Assembly: GCA_964540415.1 (NCBI GenBank)
Contig: CAZIMM010000032.1
Coordinates: 1-20,895 of the forward strand
DNA length: 20,895 nt
DNA from: CAZIMM01 sp964540415
GTDB lineage: Bacteria > Bacillota > Clostridia > Oscillospirales > Acutalibacteraceae
Direction of reading: 5' to 3'
The notes under the pieces were generated by a model that had not been told where the DNA came from, did not search any database, and saw only the letters and a list, made by a program, of their open reading frames with translations. The position numbers and the translations under genes are program-made. Position 1 is the first letter of the stretch, and every line of letters begins with the position of its first letter. This document shows, in pieces, positions 1 through 8,452 of the stretch.

Positions 1-899
1 TCAAATACAAGACCCCAGATTATGTTTGCATCGGGATGCGCTGCATTTTTGATGATTTCGTTTGTGACCTCAATGTCGTCAAGTCCTATATCCGGGGATG
101 AGGTTATGCTGATGATGACGCCTCTTGCGCCCTTGATTGTTGTTTCGAGAAGCGGGCTGGAAACAGCTGCGTCCGCCGCCTGCTCAGGCTTGTCCTTGCC
201 CTTTGCATAGCCGATGCCCATGTGAGCATGTCCCGCATCCTTCATAACGGAAAGAACATCCGCGAAGTCAAGATTGATAACGCCGGGGATTTTAATGAGC
301 TCGGATATGTTTTTGACGCCCTGAAGCAGAACATCGTCTGCCTTTTCGAATGCGTTGCGCAAGGTGATTTTTTGCTCGCTTGCATATTTCAGTCTCTCAT
401 TCGGAATGATGACAAGGCTGTCCACGTGCTCGGAAAGCCTGGCAATACCGGCTTCCGCCTGATCCATACGCTTTTTGCCCTCAAAATTGAAAGGCTTTGT
501 CACAACGCCGACGGTGAGAATGCCCATATCCTTTGCAATCTGAGCAATAACGGGAGCTGCGCCTGTTCCTGTGCCGCCGCCCATGCCAGCTGTGATGAAC
601 ACCATGTCGGTGCCCTTGAGCGCGTCGGCAATAAGCTCTCTGCTCTCCTCTGCGGCCTTCTGGCCCACTTCGGGACGGCCGCCTGCGCCCTGTCCTCTTG
701 TGACCTTTTCGCCGATTTGAATTTTATGTGTTGCCTGCGAATGAAGGAGCATCTGCTTGTCCGTGTTTATAGAAATAAATTCGACGCCTCTGACACCTGC
801 CACAATCATTCTGTTGACAGCGTTTCCTCCACCGCCACCGACGCCGATAACTTTGATTTGCACCACGCTTTCAAAATCATTGTCAATCTCAAACGCCAT
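1..899 (-). CDS. ftsZ: Cell division protein FtsZ, C-terminus cut by window edge
   Basis: FtsZ is the tubulin-like GTPase that polymerises into the cytoplasmic Z-ring and recruits the divisome. I translated the minus strand by hand from the ATG at 899 and got 299 open codons to the window edge. Visible motifs are a glycine-rich nucleotide-binding start (GVGGGGGNAVNRM, residues 19-31), the tubulin signature GGGTGTG (107-113) and the T7 synergy loop NLDFAD (209-214), whose Asp drives GTP hydrolysis in the partner subunit. The GTPase domain is nearly complete; the rest of the C-terminal domain, the linker and the conserved C-terminal peptide lie beyond the edge. GGTGG stands 5 nt before the ATG. 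It is the last gene of the dcw cluster seen here, 224 nt after ftsQ, and has its own promoter. No ftsA lies between ftsQ and ftsZ. Confidence 0.97.
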   Translation of the reverse strand, partial: MAFEIDNDFESVVQIKVIGVGGGGGNAVNRMIVAGVRGVEFISINTDKQMLLHSQATHKIQIGEKVTRGQGAGGRPEVGQKAAEESRELIADALKGTDMVFITAGMGGGTGTGAAPVIAQIAKDMGILTVGVVTKPFNFEGKKRMDQAEAGIARLSEHVDSLVIIPNERLKYASEQKITLRNAFEKADDVLLQGVKNISELIKIPGVINLDFADVLSVMKDAGHAHMGIGYAKGKDKPEQAADAAVSSPLLETTIKGARGVIISITSSPDIGLDDIEVTNEIIKNAAHPDANIIWGLVF

Positions 900-967
900 T
901 AAATCCACCAAACCTTTCAACAGTATTATTACAATTCAATAATAAACATAACAAACCAATATAAGGT

Positions 968-996
968 ATCATATCACGGTTTCCGTAAAAATACAA
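968..996 (-). promoter_or_regulatory. SigA-type promoter with extended -10 for ftsZ
   Basis: Read on the minus strand, TTGTAT (991-996) is followed after exactly 17 nt by TATGAT (968-973), preceded by TG-A as in extended -10 promoters. The spacer holds a small dyad, ACGG-AAA-CCGT (976-986). The start site would be near 961, leaving a 5' leader of about 60 nt that contains an all-A/T inverted repeat (924-930 with 938-944). This sits in the 224-nt ftsQ-ftsZ gap, and no Rho-independent terminator follows ftsQ, so read-through plus local initiation is likely. Confidence 0.72.
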
Positions 997-1123
997 TACC
1001 TCTTCGGATTTTTTTTGCAGTTTGTTAACATTGACTATGCGTATATTCACAATATAAAAGACGTTTTCAGCAGTTATGAAGACGGTTTACGGACAGACAA
1101 AAGGGTCTGAACCAATTTTTTTG

Positions 1124-2308
1124 TTACGGGGAAACGGGGTTTTGGGATGTTTGGACGTCTGTCACAGCGGTCTGGCCGTCACCTGTCGTGCTTTCGGGGG
1201 CAGCCGTTGTTTCCTCCTGAGATGATTCCGCCTTCTGCGGACGGAAGGTTGCCTTGCCGTCCTCTATGGTTAAATCTATTGTGCCGTATTGCTGCGGGTC
1301 AATCTGGTTTTCTCTGTCAATAACCTTTTGTGCAAGCGCGAGCTTTGAGGCAATGTTTGCCGAATCGCCGACTCTCAGTGTGATACGGCCTTGATATGAC
1401 ACAACAATGTTGTACTTATCGGTGATGTCTATTGATGTTATGCCGGTCAGTTTTGCAGCCTCAAGCTTGTCCGACAAAGTTGAAATCAGAGTGAAAGGTT
1501 CCGCGGTTTCAAAGGCAATTTTGTGCCCGAGTGACGTGGATTTGGGCGCCTCACAGCGTACAATAACACACTCGGCGGTTTTTTCCGGCAGAGCGCCTTT
1601 TTCAAGAACCTTACCCGCACTGTTTGTGATGACAGTCTCTCCGGCGAGAGCAAAGGCATAGTATGCTTTGGTCGGTTTAACAACAATCACCAGTTCGTTT
1701 GGGATTTTCCGCTTCACTGTGGCATTTCCGATGTAGGGAAGAGCTGTTTCCACCGCTGCCTCCGCAGTGCTTTTTTTGACTGCGAAAAGGTTGTCGCCTA
1801 TTTCAATCCCGCTTGCTGTTACAATATCCGCAACATCGTATTCCGAAGTGCCGTCAACACTTATCACAGAAACATTGAAAAACAATACGACAATCAGCAC
1901 TGCTGCAACAGCAGTGACTCCGACGAAAACAGCAACGGTTATTGCCGTCTGCTTAACCCGGCGTGCCTTTGCCTGCGGAGTTTCCGTCCGCGGTGTTGAG
2001 GCGGAGCGGTGCACAGCCTGTCCCGCCGGTTTTTTTAATGTACGCTTTGCATCAGTGCTTTTTTTGCCCGTATGTGCTTTGGTCTGACGGGTGCCGGCAC
2101 CCGCGTTCTGCTTTGCTGCCGGTTTATTTTTTGGTGTCGCCTTGTTTTTTTTCGCCGCCTGCTTTGCCGCAGGCTTTTTTGCCTGACTGACAGGTTTGGC
2201 CTTTGGCTTTGGCGGAGTGAAATCCTGCGTATCCTCAAGAGGTGAGCTTTTTTTCCTTTTCTCAGAGTCAAACATATCAAAATCATACGGATTTCCCGTG
2301 CCTGCCAT
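1124..2308 (-). CDS. ftsQ: Division protein FtsQ/DivIB with long basic N-terminal tail
   Basis: FtsQ/DivIB is a single-pass membrane protein that links early and late divisome proteins (FtsL, FtsB/DivIC, PBP2B). The 394-aa product has three parts. Residues 1-120 are a cytoplasmic tail very rich in Lys, Ala and Pro. A transmembrane helix spans about 121-145. A POTRA domain starts with FNVSVISVDG and runs to about 215, followed by the beta domain. The last 35 residues are a Ser/Thr/Glu-rich tail. I chose the ATG at 2308 because GGGAGG lies 7 nt upstream; the in-frame TTG at 2314 is too close to that site. The start is 2 nt after the murA stop, so translation is probably coupled. The basic tail is longer than the short cytoplasmic segment of Bacillus DivIB (from memory). 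Confidence 0.93.
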   Translation of the reverse strand: MAGTGNPYDFDMFDSEKRKKSSPLEDTQDFTPPKPKAKPVSQAKKPAAKQAAKKNKATPKNKPAAKQNAGAGTRQTKAHTGKKSTDAKRTLKKPAGQAVHRSASTPRTETPQAKARRVKQTAITVAVFVGVTAVAAVLIVVLFFNVSVISVDGTSEYDVADIVTASGIEIGDNLFAVKKSTAEAAVETALPYIGNATVKRKIPNELVIVVKPTKAYYAFALAGETVITNSAGKVLEKGALPEKTAECVIVRCEAPKSTSLGHKIAFETAEPFTLISTLSDKLEAAKLTGITSIDITDKYNIVVSYQGRITLRVGDSANIASKLALAQKVIDRENQIDPQQYGTIDLTIEDGKATFRPQKAESSQEETTAAPESTTGDGQTAVTDVQTSQNPVSP

Positions 2309-2310
2309 GC

Positions 2311-3564
2311 TCAATCCTCCCTTCTGATGTTTGCGCCGAGCGCGGATAAATTGTTTTCAAGGCTTTCATAGCCTCTGTCAATATGATGAATGTCATAAAT
2401 CTCGGTTGTGCCCTCTGCTCCGAGCGCTGCCGCAACAAGTGCGCCTCCGCCACGCAAATCGGTTGACCTGACATTTGCACCGTGCAGCACATCGACTCCC
2501 TCAACAACGGCTACTCTGCCCTCAACCTTGATGCAAGCACCCATGCGTGCAAGCTCTCCGGCGGTTTTGAAACGGTTCTCAAACACGGTTTCGACAATCA
2601 AGCTTGTGCCTTTAGCCTTGCACAGCATTGACATAACAACCGCCTGCGCATCTGTCGGGAAGCCCGGATACGGCATTGTTCTGACCATGCCGACACTGTT
2701 GAGCCTTTCCGGTGCTTCAATCAGCATATTTTCGCCGTCCTCACGAAGCGTACAGCCGCTTTGTTCAAAAACCGAGGATACGGCGGCAAGATGACCCGGT
2801 ATGCAGCCCTTCAGCAGTGCCCTTCCTCCCGCGCAGGCCACCGCCGCCAAATATGTTGCGGCAACGATTCTGTCGGAAATCACCCGATGCTCCGCGGCTT
2901 TCAGGCGTTTGACGCCCTCAATAACTATGGTGCCTTCTCCCGCCCCTGATATTTTTGCACCGCAGGAGTTGAGATAGCTTGCCAAATCAATAATTTCGGG
3001 CTCGCGTGCCGCATTGACAACGGTTGTTGTACCTTTTGCGCGCACCGCGGCAAGCATTATGTTTTCAGTTGCTCCGACACTGGGAAATGACAGCGGAATC
3101 AACGCAGCGTGCAATCCGTCCGGGCAGGTACATTTCAATCTGCCGCCCTGCTCCTCAAAGACCGCGCCCATCCTTCGCATTGCGTCAAGATGAAGGTCAA
3201 TCGGACGCAAGCCGATATCGCAGCCTCCCGGCATGGATATTTCCGCACAGCCTGCACTGCCCAGAAGTGAACCGAGAAAAATGATTGATGAACGCATTTC
3301 GTTCATCATGTTTTCCGGAATGTCGCAACAGCTGAAGCCTCCGGCGTCCACGGTTATTGCCCCCGAGCAATTCACGCGGCAGCCGAGATGCCTGAGAATA
3401 TCAATCGCCGCGCCGACATCTGTCAACCTTGGAGAGTTGTGCAAAACACTCTCCCCGTCCGAGAGCAACGTCGCGGCCAAAATCGGCAGAACACTGTTTT
3501 TTGAGCCTTGCAGAGAAACCTCTCCGTCAAGCTTTTTCTTTCCGCCGACTATTATCTTTTCCAT
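2311..3564 (-). CDS. murA: UDP-N-acetylglucosamine 1-carboxyvinyltransferase MurA
   Basis: MurA catalyses the first committed step of peptidoglycan synthesis, transferring enolpyruvate from PEP to UDP-GlcNAc in the cytosol. The 417-aa product starts MEKIIVGGKKKL and carries the Lys-Asn pair in GSKN (K22, N23). It also has the catalytic loop PGGCDIGLRPID, with Cys at 115, the same number as in E. coli MurA. That Cys is the fosfomycin target, so the enzyme is predicted to be fosfomycin-sensitive on this criterion. Length and inside-out alpha/beta repeats fit the family. The ATG at 3564 matches family N-termini; a GTG 9 nt upstream is possible, since GGAAGG lies close to it. It takes the murB position found in Bacillus clusters. 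A 90-nt gap with no feature separates it from murG. Confidence 0.96.
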   Translation of the reverse strand: MEKIIVGGKKKLDGEVSLQGSKNSVLPILAATLLSDGESVLHNSPRLTDVGAAIDILRHLGCRVNCSGAITVDAGGFSCCDIPENMMNEMRSSIIFLGSLLGSAGCAEISMPGGCDIGLRPIDLHLDAMRRMGAVFEEQGGRLKCTCPDGLHAALIPLSFPSVGATENIMLAAVRAKGTTTVVNAAREPEIIDLASYLNSCGAKISGAGEGTIVIEGVKRLKAAEHRVISDRIVAATYLAAVACAGGRALLKGCIPGHLAAVSSVFEQSGCTLREDGENMLIEAPERLNSVGMVRTMPYPGFPTDAQAVVMSMLCKAKGTSLIVETVFENRFKTAGELARMGACIKVEGRVAVVEGVDVLHGANVRSTDLRGGGALVAAALGAEGTTEIYDIHHIDRGYESLENNLSALGANIRRED

Positions 3565-3654
3565 CGAGCACACGCCCTTCCGTCACGGATAAAAGCAGAG
3601 CATCGCCCTGCCCTACCAGTCTATGCCGGAAGAGGGAATGTGTGATTGCCGAGC

Positions 3655-4791
3655 TTATTTGAGCATTATGCGTTCTATGACGCTGCAAATATGTTTTTGT
3701 GCGTCCGTAACAGCCATTTTCTTTGCGTTTTCGCCGATTTTTGCAAGCTTTGCTTTGTTTGAAAGCAACTCATCAAGTTTTTTGATAAGAAGCTCTGATG
3801 TCAGATCCTTTTCCTCAATTATCAGAGCCGCGTCATTTTCAACAAGCGCCATTGCATTATGGTACTGATGGTTTTCCGCAACATAGGGTGACGGGATGAG
3901 AATTGAGGGCTTGCCCATTGCCTGAAGCTCACTGAGTGTGCTTGCTCCGGCACGGCAGATTACTACATCGGCGGCAGCCATACAACGGCTCATGTCATCT
4001 ATGTATTCCCGGATGATAACGTGCCTTTCCCGTGAAGGGTCAACGCCCATTCCCCGAAGCTCGTCCGCCATACCCTTTCCGGAGCTTCCGGTGGCGTGCA
4101 TAAAATACCACTCGGCAGATGCGTGCTTTTTCGCAATGACTTCCTTCATTGCATTGTTTATCGGAGCGGCGCCGAGACTGCCACCCATTGAAAGCACCAT
4201 TGGACGTTCGTCAATGCCGAGTTCGGAGCGGCTTATTGCCTTGTCTGCCTTGAGCATATCTCCTCTGACCGGCAGCCCGGTAACAGTGCAGGGATTTTTG
4301 CATTCAAGATATTTTTCCGCCTGCGGAGCTGTCAGCATAACAGCATCTACAATTTTGGCAAGAGCCTTGTTCGTAATGCCCGGATATGCGTTTTGCTCGT
4401 GAATCGCGGTGGGTATGCCCATGCGCGCGGCAGTTCTGACAACGGGTCCGCTGACATAGCCGCCGAACCCGACAACGGCGTCGGGTGCAAAATCTTCTAT
4501 AATCTTTTTTGCCTGACCGGCAGAAACAGCCAGTTTGAATACGGTTTTTATGTTCCTGATTATTGCGTCCGGTTTGAAGGAACGGCGAAAGCCAGTGATG
4601 CTGATTGTTTTGAAGTCATATCCCGCCTCTGGGACAAGGCGGCTTTCCATTTTTTCGGCCGTGCCGATAAACAGGATTTGCATTCCGGGGTATTCTTCAC
4701 GCAGCTCTCCCGCGACAGCCAGTGCAGGATTGATGTGACCGCCCGTACCGCCGGCGGCGAGTATAATTTTCTTGTCGTTCAAATCAGGCAT
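3655..4791 (-). CDS. murG: Lipid II synthase MurG (UDP-GlcNAc transferase)
   Basis: MurG adds GlcNAc from UDP-GlcNAc to lipid I at the inner face of the membrane, giving lipid II. The 378-aa product has the family's two Rossmann-like halves. The N-terminal half shows the GGTGGH loop (14-19) and IHEQN. The C-terminal half shows the MGGSLGA loop and the donor-binding block CRAGASTLSELQAMGKP followed by QYHNA. Length is normal for the family. GGAGG lies 6 nt before the ATG. It follows ftsW after 33 nt, so the lipid II synthase and a SEDS polymerase are made together. Confidence 0.97.
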   Translation of the reverse strand: MPDLNDKKIILAAGGTGGHINPALAVAGELREEYPGMQILFIGTAEKMESRLVPEAGYDFKTISITGFRRSFKPDAIIRNIKTVFKLAVSAGQAKKIIEDFAPDAVVGFGGYVSGPVVRTAARMGIPTAIHEQNAYPGITNKALAKIVDAVMLTAPQAEKYLECKNPCTVTGLPVRGDMLKADKAISRSELGIDERPMVLSMGGSLGAAPINNAMKEVIAKKHASAEWYFMHATGSSGKGMADELRGMGVDPSRERHVIIREYIDDMSRCMAAADVVICRAGASTLSELQAMGKPSILIPSPYVAENHQYHNAMALVENDAALIIEEKDLTSELLIKKLDELLSNKAKLAKIGENAKKMAVTDAQKHICSVIERIMLK

Positions 4792-4824
4792 ACTGTTCCT
4801 CCGATTCTGACAATTATTTTTTGT

Positions 4825-5988
4825 CTACAGCTTGTTAATGTTTGAATATCGTGAAACCGAAAGCACCATTCCCATTTGCGAAAGCAGCATTACCAGCGAA
4901 GTACCTCCCGAGCTGAAGAACGGGAGCGAGATGCCGGTGTTCGGCACGGTGTCTGTAACAACGGCAATATTCAGCGCAACCTGCAGGCCAATCTGGAACA
5001 CAAGGCCCATTGCCAGCATACAGCCGAAGCGGGTTTTTGACCGGGAAGCTATTACAAATCCTCTCCACACGAGGAGAGCGAACAGAATGATTATTACAAC
5101 GCAGCCGATGAAGCCGAGTTCCTCTGCGACAATCGAGAAGATGAAATCGTTTTGAGGTTCGGAAACATAAAGGTGCTTTTGCTTTGATTCTCCGAGACCC
5201 TGCCCGAGAAGTCCGCCCGAGCCGATAGCGTAAAGAGATTGATTTATCTGCCAGCGCGCACCCCTCGGCTCGAAGGATTTGTCCTTCCATGCAACAATTC
5301 TTTCGCCCATGTAGTCAGCCAGGAAGTCAAGCGAGCCGAATTCGACAATTGCCACGGCAATGAGCACTAAAACTCCGGCACACGCAAACCAATACCATTT
5401 GAAGCCGCCGAGCCACAGCATCATAACACCGAGTGCAAGCATGATTATTGTGCCTGAAAGATGGTTTTCAAGGAAAACAAGTCCGGCGAACACAATCGGA
5501 ATGCCGGCAAACGGAATTATCATCCACCACTTTTCTTTTATCAGCATCTGATATTTGTCCATTGCCCACGCNNNNNNNNNNAACAAAATCAGTCCGAGCT
5601 TTGCAATCTCCGAAGGCTGAAAGGTTCCGAGACCCGGGACTTCAATCCAGCGCTTAACGCCGTCCTTATATGCCGGCAGCACCAGCACCAACAGCAGGAA
5701 GAACAGAGAAGCCGCAAAAACAATGACCGATAAATATTTGAAATACTCATATTTGATTCTTGAAAACACCAGCATTGAGGTGATTCCGATTGCCGCGAAC
5801 ACCAGCTGATTCTTTATGAAATACGATCCGTCATTATACTTATAATATGCATAGGAATAGCCTGCGGAGTAAAGCATGACCAGCCCTATTCCGAGCAAAA
5901 GCATAACCAGCATAAAAAACGTCACATCAAAACCGCCGACCGCAAGATACTTGCGCAGCTTCGGAAAGCGCTCGTCAAGAGTACGCAT
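4825..5988 (-). CDS. ftsW: SEDS-family cell division protein FtsW (contains a 10-N assembly gap)
   Basis: FtsW is the SEDS glycosyltransferase that polymerises septal glycan with its cognate class B PBP; in spore formers the same family includes SpoVE. The product is about 387 aa with roughly ten hydrophobic helices. Visible motifs are TFQPSEIAK (122-130), the loop EPQNDFIFSIVAEELGF with the conserved catalytic Asp, and the C-terminal block PFFSSGGTS. The ATG at 5988 is preceded by GGAGGTG with a 5-nt gap. A longer open frame upstream lacks this support and reads through the intergenic hairpin. Ten N at 5572-5581 fall just after PSEIAKLGLIL. The frame is kept across them and the residue count matches relatives, so the gene is probably intact. 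FtsW and SpoVE cannot be told apart from this sequence alone. Confidence 0.94.
   Translation of the reverse strand: MRTLDERFPKLRKYLAVGGFDVTFFMLVMLLLGIGLVMLYSAGYSYAYYKYNDGSYFIKNQLVFAAIGITSMLVFSRIKYEYFKYLSVIVFAASLFFLLLVLVLPAYKDGVKRWIEVPGLGTFQPSEIAKLGLILXXXXAWAMDKYQMLIKEKWWMIIPFAGIPIVFAGLVFLENHLSGTIIMLALGVMMLWLGGFKWYWFACAGVLVLIAVAIVEFGSLDFLADYMGERIVAWKDKSFEPRGARWQINQSLYAIGSGGLLGQGLGESKQKHLYVSEPQNDFIFSIVAEELGFIGCVVIIILFALLVWRGFVIASRSKTRFGCMLAMGLVFQIGLQVALNIAVVTDTVPNTGISLPFFSSGGTSLVMLLSQMGMVLSVSRYSNINKL
5572..5581. other. Assembly gap (10 N) inside ftsW
   Basis: Exactly ten N. The reading frame of ftsW continues correctly on both sides and about four residues are hidden, so the placeholder is close to the true length here. 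Confidence 0.98.
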
Positions 5989-6063
5989 TGCTACACCTCC
6001 GAATAAGAATATCAAGGGCTTATCACCCTGCAGAAATACATAAGCGCGATTCCCCTCATGACG

Positions 6064-6088
6064 AAGCAACCGCTTCCGGCAGTTGCTT
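6064..6088 (-). repeat. Intercistronic hairpin between mraY and ftsW
   Basis: On the plus strand AAGCAACCGC (6064-6073) pairs with GCAGTTGCTT (6079-6088) around a 5-nt loop, TTCCG. That makes a 10-bp stem with one G-T or A-C type pair depending on the strand. In the mRNA direction it starts at the mraY stop codon and is not followed by a U-run, so it is not a standard terminator. It may be an RNA-stability or processing element. It lies exactly where murD is found in other clusters. Confidence 0.5.
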
Positions 6089-7081
6089 TACACCCTGCCG
6101 TAATACATGAGCGCGATGCCCGCAACACAGCCGAGAATATTGATTGCCGTGAATACGCAGACAATTTTTACTTCTTTCCACCCGCTCATCTCAAAGTGAT
6201 GGTGAATCGGTGCCATTTTGAAAATACGTTTGCCGTGAGTGAGTTTGAAATATCCGATCTGGATAACATCCGACATTCCCTCAATGACGTATATTATACC
6301 GAGAGGCAAAAGAATCAGCGGACAGTCCACAGCATATGCGAGTGCAACGACCATTCCGCCGAGAAACAGTGAACCGACATCGCCCATGAACACCTTTGCC
6401 GGCTTCCAGTTCCAGACGAGAAAGCCCGCGCAGCCTCCGGCAAGAGCAGCAGCAACAACGCCGGCTCCCATATAGTTGCGCATGAATGCAACGGCAATAA
6501 AAGCGGCGGCGGTGGTTACGGTGACGCTGGAGCACAGCCCATCAATGCCGTCGGTGAAATTCACGGCGTTGATTGCGGCGTAAATAACGCAGATGCCGAA
6601 CACCCAATAGAAAAGATTCAGGTCAACCATGCCTACAAACGGCACAAACATTGCCGAACAGCCGGCAAGTTCGAGGCTTCCGAGATATGCTATGCACACC
6701 AGAAGCTGAAAGATTGTTTTCTGCTTGACGGTGAGCCCGAGATTGCGCTTTTTCACAACCTTGATGTAATCGTCCGCAAAGCCGATCATTCCGAACGAAA
6801 TTGCCATTCCGAGCCCTGCGACAATTTTTGTGAACGCTGCCGCGGGCACCAGAGTGCCGTCGGTTATTATGTTACCGCCCATGACCTTATCCGTTACAAA
6901 CACGGCAATCACAGCGACCAGAGTGNNNNNNNNNNTTATCCTTATGCCATCGGGGACCTATATCAAGAATAGTCTGCCCGAATTTAAGCTTTTTAAGCCA
7001 TGGAATCACAACATATCCGGAAAGAGCGCACACGACAAAGGAAATTACTGCCGCAAGAGCCAACGCAAAATAAATATTCAC
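6088..7081 (-). CDS. mraY: Phospho-MurNAc-pentapeptide transferase MraY, interrupted by an assembly gap
   Basis: MraY is the polytopic membrane enzyme that moves phospho-MurNAc-pentapeptide from UDP onto undecaprenyl phosphate, giving lipid I. The start is a GTG at 7081 with AAGGGGG 7 nt upstream. The first 48 residues run to GPRWHKD, then ten N break the frame. It resumes as TLVAVIAVFVTDK and continues to the stop at 6088. Downstream motifs are FADDYIK with the Asp pair, NAVNFTDGIDGL, FMGDVGS with the catalytic Asp, and APIHHHFE. The invariant GTPTMGG block expected just after the conserved H-x-x-K is missing only because it falls in the gap. The apparent frameshift is therefore an assembly artefact, not evidence of a pseudogene. 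It starts 12 nt after murF. Confidence 0.93.
6926..6935. other. Assembly gap (10 N) inside mraY, true length larger
   Basis: Ten N between GPRWHKD and TLVAVIAVF of MraY. Counting bases across the run puts the two halves out of frame. By comparison with the family, roughly 12-14 residues (about 40 nt) should lie here, so the run is a placeholder of unknown length. Confidence 0.95.
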
Positions 7082-7093
7082 TTGATTTCCCCC

Positions 7094-8452
7094 TTATTCA
7101 CCGATAATTTCATAAAACGTATGCAATGCATCTTCAAGTTTCATACCTCTGCTGCCCTTAAATACCACCGCAGCGCCCGGCTTCATGATGCCTGAAAGGA
7201 ATGAAGCAAGCTCTGCTTTGTCCTTAAAGCTTCTGCAAAGAGGAATCTTTGCTGCCTTGGCGGCAAGAGCCGTCTCCTCCGAAAGTTCCCCGTAGGTCAG
7301 CAGGGCATCGACTCCGCTTTGAGCAATCAACCGACCCATTTCCCGGTGCGCCGACTGAGAAAGCTCGCCGAGCTCAAGCATGTCGCCGAAAACAAATGCC
7401 CTGTATTCCGCCCCGACGCTCATAAGAGCCGAAACGGCGGCTTTGACCGAATCCGGGCTGGAGTTATAGCAATCCTCAATAACTGTAATGCCTGCGACGG
7501 TTCTTATTCTCTGGCGCATTCCCGCCGTCTCGTAATCTGCAAGTCCCCTTGCAGCCTGCTGAAGATTTAGCCCCATGTTATATGCGGAGCTGAGCCCTGC
7601 AAGTGCATTATAAATATTATGCTTGCCGATTGTCGGTATTTCAACTTCAAGGCTTTCGCCGTTGATTTTTGCGTTGAATCTTGTTGAGTTGTTTTCACTG
7701 ACTATGTTTTCCGCAATACAATCGCAAAGCTTGTTGTCAATTCCAAAGAAAAACACAGGATTGTTTTCGGGCTTCACATTGCAAAGCAGGTCATCATCGC
7801 CGTTGAGAATGAGCGGAGCGCCCTGAGGCATGCCCTCCAGGATTTCCAGCTTTGCCTTAAGAATATTTTCACGTGAACCGAGATTTTCCATGTGCGACAC
7901 ACCGATTTTTGTGATGATGCCGATATCCGGAGCCGCTGCCGCGGTGAGTGCTGATATCTCTCCGAAATTGCTCATGCCCATTTCTATCACAGCTGCCTGC
8001 GTGCCCTCCGGAATTCCGAGAAGCGTCAGCGGCAGGCCGATTTCGTTGTTGAGATTCCCTCCGGTTTTTTCGGTGCGGAGCTGTGTTGAGAGCGCGGCAA
8101 ATGCCATTTCCTTCGTTGTTGTCTTTCCGACGCTGCCCGTGACTCCGACAACCTTTATTCCGAGCTTTCTCCGGTAATATCCTGCGAGCGACAGCAGAGC
8201 GCAGCGCGTGTTTTCGACAAGCATGACGGGGCCGGCACAGTCAACCTTTTTGTGACAGAGTGCACCCGCCGCGCCTTGCCTGAAGGCATCCGGCACAAAG
8301 CTGTGTGCATCAAAGCGTTCACCCTCAATGGCGACAAACAGACAGCCCGGCGTTATCTTGCGCGAGTCTGTGCAAACACCGGTGAAGCGTGCATTCTCGC
8401 TGTAGCTCCCGCCGAGAGCGGCGGAGATTTCCTCAAAAGTCATCGGAAGCAT
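7094..8452 (-). CDS. murF: UDP-MurNAc-tripeptide-D-Ala-D-Ala ligase MurF
   Basis: MurF is the ATP-dependent ligase that adds D-Ala-D-Ala to UDP-MurNAc-tripeptide in the cytosol, completing the pentapeptide. The 452-aa product has the three Mur ligase domains: an N-terminal UDP-binding part with TDSRKITPG, a central ATPase with the P-loop GVTGSVGKTTTKEM (103-116) and NNEIGLPLTLL, and a C-terminal domain starting near EDCYNSSPDSV. The ATG at 8452 shares its A with the last base of the murE stop (TGATG), a typical coupled start. Length is normal. MurF and MurE are adjacent and sequential in the pathway. Confidence 0.97.
   Translation of the reverse strand: MLPMTFEEISAALGGSYSENARFTGVCTDSRKITPGCLFVAIEGERFDAHSFVPDAFRQGAAGALCHKKVDCAGPVMLVENTRCALLSLAGYYRRKLGIKVVGVTGSVGKTTTKEMAFAALSTQLRTEKTGGNLNNEIGLPLTLLGIPEGTQAAVIEMGMSNFGEISALTAAAAPDIGIITKIGVSHMENLGSRENILKAKLEILEGMPQGAPLILNGDDDLLCNVKPENNPVFFFGIDNKLCDCIAENIVSENNSTRFNAKINGESLEVEIPTIGKHNIYNALAGLSSAYNMGLNLQQAARGLADYETAGMRQRIRTVAGITVIEDCYNSSPDSVKAAVSALMSVGAEYRAFVFGDMLELGELSQSAHREMGRLIAQSGVDALLTYGELSEETALAAKAAKIPLCRSFKDKAELASFLSGIMKPGAAVVFKGSRGMKLEDALHTFYEIIGE

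Noticed and set aside
222..902. 226-aa open frame on the plus strand
   Set aside because: It is antisense to ftsZ, whose minus-strand translation gives a clear FtsZ protein with all signature motifs. The Cys/His-rich product of the plus frame matches nothing.
1091..1120. Possible terminator after ftsQ (CAGAC...GTCTG)
   Set aside because: Only a 5-bp stem, and in the ftsQ direction no T-run follows.
4835..5290. 151-aa minus-strand frame within ftsW
   Set aside because: Out-of-frame shadow of ftsW; basic, Cys-rich composition typical of a shifted frame, with no ribosome site.
5989..6069. N-terminal extension of FtsW upstream to 6069
   Set aside because: The ATG at 5988 has an ideal GGAGGTG site and gives the usual FtsW N-terminus. 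The upstream stretch is intergenic and runs up to the hairpin.
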